Source: Gammaproteobacteria bacterium (GTDB lineage Bacteria > Pseudomonadota > Gammaproteobacteria > UBA11654). From it: a DNA stretch of 5,813 nucleotides. The stretch spans positions 1 to 5,813 of the forward strand of contig PBEI01000003.1 of the NCBI GenBank assembly GCA_002718375.1, read 5' to 3'. A program made the position numbers and the translations under genes. Below, in pieces: positions 1-5,813 of this stretch. Position 1 is the stretch's first letter, and each line of letters starts with the position of its first letter. The notes beneath the pieces are model-generated. The model saw only the letters and a program-made list of their open reading frames with translations. It was not told where the DNA came from and ran no database searches.

Positions 1-34
1 TTAGCTTTGGTAAAGCATCTGTTCGGTGTGACAT
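1..34 (-). CDS. Possible 5' end of a gene cut by the window edge
   Basis: An ATG at 34-32 on the minus strand opens a frame that stays open to base 1 (11 codons, reading MSHRTDALPKL). It begins 4 bp after the stop codon of the flavin reductase-like gene, the spacing expected of the next gene in an operon. A weak AGG lies about 4 nt upstream of the ATG. Eleven residues are too few to assign a family, and the frame could close just outside the window. The call rests only on position and an open frame. Confidence 0.35.
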   Translation of the reverse strand, partial: MSHRTDALPKL

Positions 35-38
35 AAGC

Positions 39-911
39 CTATTGCCTTTTGCTATTTACTTCCTCGATAAATGCCTTGTCAATGGTTTTAATGCCTTGAC
101 TTTTTGCTTCTTTAACAATTCCTTTCAACGCAGTTTTTACGAAGACTTTAGGTATTCCAGTTAATTGTTTGCAAGCATTTTCTGTGAAAGTAATTTCTTC
201 ATCAAGTCTATTTGCAATGTACATTACCGCATCATGTTTTGCCCCTTTATTCTCAGGAGTTGGTAACCAAAATGCCTTTTTATGTTTCGCAAACCAGAAT
301 TGGTTTGCATTTCTAAAGCCAAAACTGATTGGCATATTTGGTATTTCCATGTCATTTCCTTTGTCTAGATTATTTCTCCATCTTTCTCTGAGATGGACAT
401 GATTAATTTTTAAAAGCAAATATTCTGTAAATTCAGTTCCTGCATAGTGAAAATCGTCTGGATTGTCATTTAGTTCACATTCGAAAACTTGAAAAGCCTC
501 CTTGATAACTTTAGGTCTTTCAGGATCATTAACAAATGACTTCGTTGGAGTATCTTCTAATTCGAAAGTGCAGTCCTTCATTTTTTCTTCAGGCGCTTGA
601 CCTGGATAACCAAGATCAACAATATTTGGGATATGCTTCTTGTCGTATTCGACAAAATTAAGAGCACATTTTTTATTTCTTAATAAATTTTTTGATGTAT
701 TTGAACCACGCCTAGATATCACAATCCATTCTCTTCGCTCTATCACACCAAATGGGAATGACAGCTGATAAGGCCCAATACTAGTTACGCCTTCCTCATC
801 GACCGAAGTGATCAGTGCAAATGAACTCAAAAAGTAGGAGCTGGATTGATACCAATTATTATGTAATGGGCTTTCTACCCACTTTTCACTTTTCTTCTTC
901 CAAAATGACAT
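39..911 (-). CDS. Flavin reductase-like split-barrel protein with a PCP_red-like C-terminal tail
   Basis: The 290-residue product has no signal peptide or membrane segment, so it is probably cytoplasmic. Residues ~20-130 resemble the FMN-binding split barrel of the flavin reductase-like (DIM6/NTAB) family: a strand FALITSVDEEG, a strand with IVISRR, then NTSKNLLRNKKCALNFV, matching the family pattern of a Thr/Ser-rich phosphate-contact turn before 'K-x-L-x-N'. Family members bind FMN and reduce flavin or act as flavoredoxins; the substrate here cannot be read. Residues ~239-290 form a separate helical tail with a conserved P (GIPKVF) and an A-x-x-x-G-I pattern, resembling the PCP_red domain of protochlorophyllide reductase B subunits. 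The same tail occurs on the divergent DUF169 neighbour. The ATG at 911 follows AT-rich DNA with no clear Shine-Dalgarno. The barrel assignment is fairly secure and the tail assignment moderate. Confidence 0.8.
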   Translation of the reverse strand: MSFWKKKSEKWVESPLHNNWYQSSSYFLSSFALITSVDEEGVTSIGPYQLSFPFGVIERREWIVISRRGSNTSKNLLRNKKCALNFVEYDKKHIPNIVDLGYPGQAPEEKMKDCTFELEDTPTKSFVNDPERPKVIKEAFQVFECELNDNPDDFHYAGTEFTEYLLLKINHVHLRERWRNNLDKGNDMEIPNMPISFGFRNANQFWFAKHKKAFWLPTPENKGAKHDAVMYIANRLDEEITFTENACKQLTGIPKVFVKTALKGIVKEAKSQGIKTIDKAFIEEVNSKRQ

Positions 912-958
912 AATGTGATTCTAAGCTTTTTTTCAATATAAATACTATACTTAAAATA
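912..958. promoter_or_regulatory. Divergent promoter spacer between the flavin reductase-like and DUF169 genes
   Basis: Only 47 bp separate the two divergent start codons, so both promoters must lie here or partly inside the genes. The core is AT-rich. On the plus strand TATAAAT (937-943) and TATACT (946-951) are -10-like, and on the minus strand TATAGT and TATATT occur in the same stretch. No convincing -35 box was found. If the TATACT at 946-951 is used, the DUF169 message would have almost no leader. The shared spacer favours joint control of the two genes. Exact promoters are not resolved. Confidence 0.4.
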
Positions 959-1921
959 ATGGTAGATCTAAATGCATTAGAGGATTCCCTTAGAGGGAAG
1001 GTGAGGGGCAACCCTGTTGCAGTGAGTCTTTTCTATTCTGAAATCCCTGAAGAGTACGAAAAAAAGAAGGTAGTGCCTTGCTCAATTCTTAGGCATGCAA
1101 TGGATAAAGGCGAAGTCGTTTCATTTGATAGGGATCACCATGATTGCACAACAGGAGTTTATACTGCAGGCGTTCATGAAGGGACAGACGAGATTAGGAA
1201 TGGCCAATACCTTGCTGTCAATATTCCGGTTTATACTGATGAGGCTGCTGAGAAGATAAAATCTGGGGATTATGTTCTTCCTCAAAATACTGTTGTTGGC
1301 ATTGGCGCTGCTCCACTTTTAGATGTACCAGAGAATGTCAAAATCGACTGGATTGCTGTTGTTTGTAATCCTCATTGGGCCAATTTTATTGGCGGCGCTA
1401 GAACCGTTATAGATGGCACACCACCAAGAGGAGCTTGTGGATCATCCTTCTGCAGCGATCTCTTTGCGACACCATGGCACGATGACAATGTTGTAATAAC
1501 ACCTGGTGATTTAGGCGGAAGAATGAATAACCGATTAAAGCCAGAGGAGATGTTTGTTGTGATTCCAAGTAAATACCTAGAAAGCTTGCTCACGATCATG
1601 ACATCCATACCTGATGCTCGAGCTGTACTGGAAGCAACTAAGCCAGAAGATTCCGATTATTGGAAAAAAAGAGACCGGGCAAAACGAGCTAAAGAGAAAA
1701 TTGATCAACCAATTGAAGAAGATGCTTTTGATTCAAAAATCAGTATGAGTTGGAGTGCAGAGGCAAAAGCCATGATTGCAAAAGCTCCTTCAGGAATTCT
1801 TGAAATGGCTATTAACAATGTTGAAGACTTTGCCAGAGACAATGGGATTGATGCCATTGATCAGGATGTTGTAGTTGATCAGATGAAAAGCGTGGGCATG
1901 GATCCCAACATGCTTTCATAA
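959..1921 (+). CDS. DUF169-family protein with a PCP_red-like C-terminal tail
   Basis: The 320-residue product is soluble, with no signal peptide. Residues ~1-215 match the DUF169 (COG2043) type: an early CSILRHAMDKGE with Cys41, a second Cys63 about 22 residues on, a GA-P-L strand, and a late GDLGGRMNNRLKPEEMFVVI stretch followed by a helix with the P-x-x-x-L-x-x-L pattern. Cysteines are at 41, 63, 136, 160 and 165. The biochemical role of DUF169 proteins is not established; conserved cysteines hint at metal, Fe-S or thiol chemistry, which is inference. A charged linker (~225-260, rich in K/E/D/R) leads to a helical tail (~263-320) that aligns without gaps to the tail of the divergent flavin reductase-like neighbour. 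The start lacks a visible Shine-Dalgarno. The stop lies 5 bp from the end of the convergent SCO gene. Confidence 0.8.
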   Translation: MVDLNALEDSLRGKVRGNPVAVSLFYSEIPEEYEKKKVVPCSILRHAMDKGEVVSFDRDHHDCTTGVYTAGVHEGTDEIRNGQYLAVNIPVYTDEAAEKIKSGDYVLPQNTVVGIGAAPLLDVPENVKIDWIAVVCNPHWANFIGGARTVIDGTPPRGACGSSFCSDLFATPWHDDNVVITPGDLGGRMNNRLKPEEMFVVIPSKYLESLLTIMTSIPDARAVLEATKPEDSDYWKKRDRAKRAKEKIDQPIEEDAFDSKISMSWSAEAKAMIAKAPSGILEMAINNVEDFARDNGIDAIDQDVVVDQMKSVGMDPNMLS

Positions 1922-1926
1922 AAATC

Positions 1927-2547
1927 TTAGAAATTATTCAATATCGTATAAAAGTCTTCTGTTAATTCACCGATGGTGTTTGCTGGACTCATTGTTGCAA
2001 GCAGCGAGCCATTCTTATCAAAGACAAAGATAGAAGCGGTGTGATTAAAATCATAACCTTCTTCTTTATTGATTCTTTGATAGAAGACACTGAGACTCGA
2101 GGTGAAAGACTGAATATTTTCATATGTTCCTGTAACACCGAGCATGGTCTCGTCAAAATAACCAATATATTCATGCAATCTCTCAGTCGAATCTCGATCT
2201 GGATCGAGGGTGACGAGAACAGTATTAAAGTCAGTTGATGGAAGCTCTTCTTTGATTACATTTTTAATTTCAGCCAGTTTATATATAGTGGTTGGACAAA
2301 CATCAGGACAGTTTGTATAACCAAAGAAAAGAACCGTCCAACCTCCTTCAAGACTCTTATTGTTGAAGGCAGCATTATTTTGATCAATAAGTTCAAATTG
2401 ATCTATCTCCATTGGTCTTGCAAGAATTTTGCCCGTAGCCAGAGTTGGTTTTTTTGCCAAAAGAGAGGGCAATGACTGAAAATAAGTAAATAGTCCACTG
2501 ATACCAAAGAGAATAAATAGTATAAAAATGATATTTCTTTTACTCAT
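1927..2547 (-). CDS. SCO1/SenC family copper-binding thioredoxin-fold protein
   Basis: This is a membrane-anchored periplasmic thioredoxin-fold protein of about 206 residues, the usual size for bacterial SCO proteins. SCO proteins bind copper and help assemble the CuA centre of cytochrome c oxidase, or reduce the disulfide of its apo-site. One N-terminal membrane segment (about residues 5-23) precedes the domain. The ligand motif NCPDVCPT puts Cys80 and Cys84 in CxxxC spacing. The distal His169 lies in FNHTAS and an LDPDRDS stretch sits at the usual place, so all three copper ligands are present. Two in-frame ATGs compete: 2553 and 2547. An AAGGA at 2558-2554 abuts the first with no spacing but lies 6 nt before the second, so 2547 is chosen. 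It overlaps the PCu(A)C gene by 8 bp, implying coupled translation. It is the last gene of the operon. Confidence 0.93.
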   Translation of the reverse strand: MSKRNIIFILFILFGISGLFTYFQSLPSLLAKKPTLATGKILARPMEIDQFELIDQNNAAFNNKSLEGGWTVLFFGYTNCPDVCPTTIYKLAEIKNVIKEELPSTDFNTVLVTLDPDRDSTERLHEYIGYFDETMLGVTGTYENIQSFTSSLSVFYQRINKEEGYDFNHTASIFVFDKNGSLLATMSPANTIGELTEDFYTILNNF

Positions 2548-2992
2548 GACCATTCCTTAATACCATTGCATCGCTTCTTAGGATCTTAATTCTATCTTCA
2601 TCTTCATAATAGATGATCAGCTCGACTAAATTTCCTTCTTTGATATCTTTTTTTGGACTCATTAACATTAAATGGTAGCCGCCTGGCTCTAATTTCATTT
2701 CAGAGTTCTCAGAAATTCTTAGATTATCTATTTTTCTCATTGTCGAAATCCCATCTTCAACAAATGAAGAATGGATTTCTATTTGATCAAAAGCATTCGA
2801 CTTCATTTTCTTTATTGTTATTTCATTTGGAGATGCGTTCTTAAATCTCAAATAACCTGAGAATGCTTTTGAGTTTGGCGGCGCTGATCTGACCCATGCA
2901 TTATTCACCTGAAGTTCTGCCAAGCTCTTTTGCCCAAAAGAAAATGAGAGGAGGGTGATCAGAACAAGAGGTTTTATACTCTTGGACCGCAA
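2540..2992 (-). CDS. PCu(A)C periplasmic copper chaperone
   Basis: The 150-residue product carries a Sec signal peptide (basic MRSKSIK, hydrophobic LVLITLLSFSF, likely cleavage after SLA at residue 25) and a cupredoxin-like PCu(A)C (former DUF461) domain. The Cu(I) ligand motif H-X10-M-X21-H-X-M is exact: His74, Met85, His107 and Met109, with the typical PGGYHLMLM context. Family members carry Cu(I) in the periplasm and deliver it to cytochrome oxidase, often with SCO, whose gene follows directly. The start is a TTG at 2992 chosen because it gives a well-formed signal peptide. The frame is closed by a stop at 3016-3014, and no ATG lies between that stop and the mature domain. No strong ribosome site is visible. 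The gene overlaps the upstream 50-residue ORF by 19 bp, so translational coupling probably supplies initiation. Confidence 0.92.
   Translation of the reverse strand: MRSKSIKPLVLITLLSFSFGQKSLAELQVNNAWVRSAPPNSKAFSGYLRFKNASPNEITIKKMKSNAFDQIEIHSSFVEDGISTMRKIDNLRISENSEMKLEPGGYHLMLMSPKKDIKEGNLVELIIYYEDEDRIKILRSDAMVLRNGHE
2554..2558 (-). promoter_or_regulatory. Shine-Dalgarno that sets the SCO start
   Basis: AAGGA on the minus strand lies inside the 3' end of the PCu(A)C gene, 6 nt before the ATG at 2547-2545. The competing ATG at 2553-2551 starts immediately after it and could not use it. This supports the shorter N-terminus beginning MSKRN. Confidence 0.65.
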
Positions 2993-3126
2993 ATGACTGC
3001 TACTGGATTGTATTCAGGAAAAAAAAGCATAGACAGAAAGGCCCAAGCGTTGAATAAGACTAGAATTAGAAATGGAATAGAGGCCAATCCACCGAATATA
3101 TATATGTATTTCTTATCTGCTTTCAT
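2974..3126 (-). CDS. Small single-helix membrane protein of unknown function (50 aa)
   Basis: An ATG at 3126-3124 opens a 50-codon frame ending in TAA at 2976-2974. The product has a basic start (MKADKKY), one long hydrophobic segment (about residues 8-35, IFGGLASIPFLILVLFNAWA through FLSMLFF), then a short tail PEYNPVAVICGPRV with a single Cys46. This is the shape of a small inner-membrane protein. It fills the otherwise empty gap between the FAD oxidoreductase and PCu(A)C genes and overlaps the latter by 19 bp, consistent with translational coupling. I do not recognise the family. The tail Cys and the copper-chaperone neighbours allow a role in metal delivery or oxidase assembly, but this is inference. 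There is no clear Shine-Dalgarno. It could be chance coding, but the membrane-protein character and fit in the operon argue for a real gene. Confidence 0.62.
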   Translation of the reverse strand: MKADKKYIYIFGGLASIPFLILVLFNAWAFLSMLFFPEYNPVAVICGPRV

Positions 3127-3159
3127 TTAGTCGCCATTTTACATTTGTACATTCGCATA

Positions 3160-4353
3160 TCAAGCAAATCTGGATGGTCTAAAATCATCTAGAAGAGGAA
3201 TGCTTTTATTTTCTAAAATTTCTTCACAAACCAATTTTGAAACAATTGCTGCCAAACTGATTCCACTGTGCATCATGGATACATAGACGCCCTCTATTTT
3301 CTTATGTCTTCCAATGATTGGAATTCGATCTTTTGGTAAGGGTCTCCATCCTATGGAGATTTTTTCAATTACAATATCTTCAAGCCCAGTGGTGAAATTT
3401 TTTGCTGTATTTATAATTCTTTCAGTATGTAATTCTTCAAATTCCTTATTTGGAAATTTATCTGGTCTTTCCTTTAGGCGATCATAGTGGTTGATGGGAG
3501 CACCATCTTGCTCTCCTAATATTATTGCTCCGTCATTTTGTTGATGAATATGTACTCCTGGACCAACAATTATTTTATTGAAACGATTCTCAACTGGTTT
3601 AGACTCCAAAATGATTCCAGGGGTTGGAGTCGATGAAGTATCTATACCCAGGCTTTTATCAGTATCTATTCCACATGCAAAGACCGCATGATCGACTTCA
3701 ATTTTCCCCTTGGCTGTATCAATTGATTTGAGCCTCCCATTTTTTTCATTGAGTTTTAAAAACTCACACGAAAAAATACTTTCTCCTCCTAATCTCTCAA
3801 ACTCATTATGAATCATTTGAATTGCCCGGATTGTATCAATGGCGCCATCTGACTCAGAATGAACGATTGTATTATCATCTCCAAAGTCAACCTTGGGTTC
3901 CAAATATTCTGCTTCCAATGAAGAGATCAGGCTCACGGGTGTGTATGTTGGATATTTTTTTATTGCTTTAATTTCAGCAAATAAATTTTCTTGTTGATCG
4001 AGTTCTTCGAACCATTCAAGTGAACCGCTCCATTTAATATCAAAGTTAAATTCTGTCTCTAGATTTTTGTAGGCTTCAATTCCCATTTGAGATAGAAGAT
4101 TATAAGTGAAAGGCTTCTTTGGATATGTCGCATTAATCCAAGAAAAAGAGTTTCCACTTGCACCAGAGGCCGGGATTTCTTTATCAATTAGGACGACCTT
4201 GGCACCTTTTTTAACCAGTTCATATGCAATCATTGTTCCTATAATTCCTGCACCAACAACGACTATTTTTGGGTTCCTAAGTACCTCTCCAAAGCCCTGG
4301 TTGGATGGCAAAGCCAAAAGACCAATTAATTTTGTAAATGTTCTTCTATCCAT
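3160..4353 (-). CDS. FAD-dependent oxidoreductase, DadA/DAO family, with a Tat-like leader
   Basis: From the ATG at 4353 the product has 397 residues, a normal length for the D-amino acid dehydrogenase/glycine oxidase (DAO) family. These enzymes oxidise amines or amino acids, passing electrons from FAD to oxygen or the respiratory chain. Seen directly: a Rossmann ADP-binding motif VVVGAGIIG (GxGxxG about residues 34-39) with acidic Asp57 at the end of strand two (VVLIDKE); an ASGASGNSFSWINA stretch typical after it; a C-terminal WRPLPKDRIPIIGR (336-349) and HSGIS (362-366) that cover the flavin; and a terminal FRPSRF. The N-terminus, MDRRTFTKLIGLLAL, resembles a twin-arginine leader (RRxFxK), which suggests folded export, although the hydrophobic part is short and no clear cleavage site is seen. 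A longer TTG start at 4404 is possible but would bury the leader. It overlaps the upstream membrane-protein gene by 8 bp. The substrate is unknown. Confidence 0.87.
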   Translation of the reverse strand: MDRRTFTKLIGLLALPSNQGFGEVLRNPKIVVVGAGIIGTMIAYELVKKGAKVVLIDKEIPASGASGNSFSWINATYPKKPFTYNLLSQMGIEAYKNLETEFNFDIKWSGSLEWFEELDQQENLFAEIKAIKKYPTYTPVSLISSLEAEYLEPKVDFGDDNTIVHSESDGAIDTIRAIQMIHNEFERLGGESIFSCEFLKLNEKNGRLKSIDTAKGKIEVDHAVFACGIDTDKSLGIDTSSTPTPGIILESKPVENRFNKIIVGPGVHIHQQNDGAIILGEQDGAPINHYDRLKERPDKFPNKEFEELHTERIINTAKNFTTGLEDIVIEKISIGWRPLPKDRIPIIGRHKKIEGVYVSMMHSGISLAAIVSKLVCEEILENKSIPLLDDFRPSRFA

Positions 4354-4963
4354 TTGCTGCGAGTTTGATTGCGAGGTATAAGAAAATAATTCCACTGGAT
4401 GCAAATAAGGTTGTCAGTCCATGATAGAACTGATTCTCGGTTTCAATAAGCCTATTGAAACATATGACGGTGAGTGCAATGGTCAAAAACTGGAGGAAAA
4501 TTACCTCTTGTCCAAAAATAAGATATGCAGTGATGGTATTTGCTACCCCTATTATAGTAAGAGGCAAAAAAGGGAGTATTTTTTTGTAATACATTATTGG
4601 CATGACCAGAATCAGAATTAAACATAAGTATTTAATCAGAGATATGTTCCCAATAAATGCATATAGGATGATGCATTGGCCAACCAATATAGAAAAAGAA
4701 AAAAGACCATCAAGAAAGCTGTATCCATTGCCGCTTGCAGAATCATCAGTGACATACCATTCATCGATGTGATTTTGCCAGACTTCAAAGAAGCTTCCTG
4801 CAATCAAAAATACAACACCATAGAAGATAAAACTTTGCTGAAAAACTCGGTCATTTAGAAACGATTCATTTTGAATGATCGCAGGGATTAAAATCAGTGG
4901 TATAAGTAATGCATATATGTGGACTGGGAAAATCCAAGCACTCATTTTTGCATCTAACTTCAT
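4346..4963 (-). CDS. Multi-pass integral membrane protein of unknown function
   Basis: The 205-residue product shows about seven hydrophobic segments (roughly residues 12-30, 44-62, 85-105, 108-125, 130-150, 153-172 and 184-202). The only sizeable polar loop, after segment two, reads EVWQNHIDEWYVTDDSASG and contains His, Asp and Glu close together, a possible metal- or cofactor-contact site (inference). I do not recognise the family. It is the first gene of the minus-strand operon and overlaps the Tat-leader FAD oxidoreductase by 8 bp (ATGGATAG), so the two are probably co-translated and may form a membrane anchor/enzyme pair. The ATG at 4963 is preferred to an in-frame TTG at 4972; another ATG at 4945 is also possible. 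None has a visible Shine-Dalgarno. Confidence 0.8.
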   Translation of the reverse strand: MKLDAKMSAWIFPVHIYALLIPLILIPAIIQNESFLNDRVFQQSFIFYGVVFLIAGSFFEVWQNHIDEWYVTDDSASGNGYSFLDGLFSFSILVGQCIILYAFIGNISLIKYLCLILILVMPIMYYKKILPFLPLTIIGVANTITAYLIFGQEVIFLQFLTIALTVICFNRLIETENQFYHGLTTLFASSGIIFLYLAIKLAANG

Positions 4964-5089
4964 TACAACCAATCATACACTCTATTTCATAGGTTTTGAT
5001 TGATTGCTTATAGATTTAAGATATTTTTTAAACTTTAAAAATGATTGAGATCATATAGGATTAAATAATCATAAAAAAAGGAGGACTTT
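4964..5089. promoter_or_regulatory. Divergent AT-rich intergenic control region
   Basis: This 126-bp spacer sits between the operon start on the minus strand and the secreted-protein gene on the plus strand, so it should hold both promoters. A weak plus-strand candidate is TTGATT (4996-5001) with GATATT (5020-5025) at 18-bp spacing. TTTAAACTTTAAA (5027-5039) is a direct repeat of a self-complementary hexamer. ATGAT-TGAG-ATCAT (5041-5054) is an inverted repeat with a 4-nt centre that could bind a dimeric regulator. None is strong enough to name a regulator. Confidence 0.4.
5079..5084 (+). promoter_or_regulatory. Strong Shine-Dalgarno of the secreted two-domain protein
   Basis: AGGAGG, within AAGGAGGA, ends 5 nt before the ATG at 5090. 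It is the full anti-16S match and fixes the start. It contrasts with the weak or absent sites before most other genes here, which suggests high translation of this protein. Confidence 0.85.
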
Positions 5090-5773
5090 ATGAGAATTTT
5101 ATTAACCTTAATGGCATTGATTACATTTGATCTTAATGCCGATGGTCACGCGACCGATGAGCCTGCTGACAATGGATATATGTTGCTTTCGACATATGAA
5201 ATATCACCTGGCCAGAATCCAGCTGAACTTGAGAAGGAGCTGGTTCAATTGCAGCTTGATCAGGAATCATATGGATTCAATAATTGTGGACTTTATCGTC
5301 ATTGGTATGGAGGCCAAAGAGCTTTTTATGCTTATTGTTTCTTTACTGATTTTGATCAATTTGAAGCGATTCGAATAAAATCAGATGCAGATGATGATCG
5401 CATGGCAATTACTCAAAATTATTCTGGCCATACTGACCATATTTTGCATGTTCAAAAAGCTAATTTAAGTGAAGCTCCAGTCAATCTTCTTTGGATGAAA
5501 TGGAAATTTGGACCATATCTGACTATTGCAGAAAGGCAAGAGAGAGCAGATAAACTCTTTGATGCGTTCAGCAGAGCATTTGGAGCTTGTAACCTTTATT
5601 TTCATTCTTGGGGACCTGAAATCGCCCACTATATTGATTGTGGATTTGAGAATTTCTCAGATTTTGGGAAAAAACATGATGCAATAAATAAGATCTTAGG
5701 GGAAGAGCTTGCAACAGCAAAACTCGATATCCTTGAACATTCAGATGATTTATTGATTTTGATTCAAGACTAG
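5090..5773 (+). CDS. Secreted protein with two tandem copies of a Cys/His-containing domain
   Basis: The 227-residue product begins with a short Sec-type signal peptide (MR, then ILLTLMALITF, likely cleavage after LNA at residue 17), so it is probably periplasmic or secreted. The mature part is an internal duplication. Residues ~30-122 and ~131-227 align, and in the core the register is exactly 101 residues: Cys66/167, Leu68/169, Tyr69/170, His71/172, Gly74/175, Ala78/179, Tyr80/181, Cys83/184, Phe85/186, Phe88/189 and Phe91/192 match without gaps. The two Cys of each copy are 17 residues apart and could form a disulfide in each domain. The order of strand, helix, strand, strand, helix, strand suggests a ferredoxin-like or dimeric alpha-beta-barrel fold fused into a pseudo-dimer (inference). 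I do not recognise the family and assign no activity. It stands alone, divergent from the copper/FAD operon, with its own strong ribosome site and a following hairpin. Confidence 0.82.
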   Translation: MRILLTLMALITFDLNADGHATDEPADNGYMLLSTYEISPGQNPAELEKELVQLQLDQESYGFNNCGLYRHWYGGQRAFYAYCFFTDFDQFEAIRIKSDADDDRMAITQNYSGHTDHILHVQKANLSEAPVNLLWMKWKFGPYLTIAERQERADKLFDAFSRAFGACNLYFHSWGPEIAHYIDCGFENFSDFGKKHDAINKILGEELATAKLDILEHSDDLLILIQD

Positions 5774-5786
5774 ATCTTTCACTTTC

Positions 5787-5811
5787 AAGGAGCCAGTTAT
5801 TCTGGCTTCTT
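5787..5811 (+). terminator. Hairpin after the secreted-protein gene, likely terminator
   Basis: A 10-bp stem (AAGGAGCCAG pairing with CTGGCTTCTT, one G-U wobble) encloses the loop TTATT, beginning 13 nt after the stop codon. The position and compact loop fit an intrinsic terminator. The 3' arm ends in TTCTT but the window ends 2 bases later, so a U-tract cannot be confirmed. Confidence 0.6.
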
Positions 5812-5813
5812 GA

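Noticed and set aside
1372..1608. Minus-strand frame opposite the DUF169 gene
   Set aside because: It lies entirely inside a well-supported gene, has no recognisable domain, and looks like an antisense shadow.
39..1921. Chlorophyll-biosynthesis locus suggested by the PCP_red-like tails
   Set aside because: No BchB/N/L-like catalytic domain is present; the tail domain also occurs outside pigment synthesis, so phototrophy is not supported.
1919..1929. Bidirectional terminator between the convergent DUF169 and SCO genes
   Set aside because: Only 5 bp separate the stops and no inverted repeat of useful length was seen around them.
2548..2553. Upstream ATG of the SCO gene
   Set aside because: The AAGGA site abuts it directly and is correctly spaced only for the ATG at 2547.
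4354..4404. 17-residue N-terminal extension of the FAD oxidoreductase starting at TTG
   Set aside because: It begins with TTG, lies wholly inside the upstream membrane-protein gene, and would push the RRTFTK leader away from the N-terminus.
5127..5378. Second plus-strand frame inside the secreted-protein gene
   Set aside because: It overlaps the strongly supported duplicated-domain protein in another frame and has no ribosome site of its own.

Overview
The window is AT-rich, tightly packed bacterial DNA with seven complete protein genes supported by recognisable sequence or gene structure, one small membrane-protein gene, and a possible gene start cut by the left edge. SCO and PCu(A)C copper chaperones, a twin-arginine-like leader and very short gaps suggest a Gram-negative proteobacterium. 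A compact, possibly marine, genome is my guess; no rRNA or phylogenetic marker gene is present to fix the taxon.

Left block (1-1921): two divergent genes share a 47-bp AT-rich spacer. The minus-strand gene encodes a flavin reductase-like split-barrel protein. The plus-strand gene encodes a DUF169-family protein. Both carry a similar ~50-residue helical C-terminal tail that resembles the PCP_red domain known from the C-terminus of the protochlorophyllide reductase B subunit. This suggests the two proteins share a partner or work on the same redox process. A possible next gene in the minus-strand unit begins 4 bp after the flavin-protein stop and is cut at base 1.

Central block (1927-4963, all minus strand) reads as one operon. 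In order of transcription it holds a seven-segment membrane protein of unknown function; a Tat-leader FAD-dependent oxidoreductase of the DadA/DAO family; a 50-residue single-helix membrane protein; a PCu(A)C periplasmic copper chaperone with its full metal-ligand motif; and a SCO1/SenC protein with the CxxxC and distal His ligands. Four of the five genes overlap a neighbour, and the fifth junction is a 33-bp gap. PCu(A)C and SCO normally cooperate to load copper onto the CuA site of cytochrome c oxidase. Their linkage to an apparently exported flavoenzyme and two unassigned membrane proteins is the least explained part of the window.

Right block (4964-5813): a 126-bp AT-rich divergent spacer leads to a plus-strand gene with a near-perfect Shine-Dalgarno. 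It encodes a secreted protein made of two copies of one domain, each with a Cys/His pattern at identical spacing. A hairpin follows its stop codon.

No rRNA, tRNA, CRISPR array, insertion sequence or phage gene was seen. No stretch above 300 bp lacks a gene.
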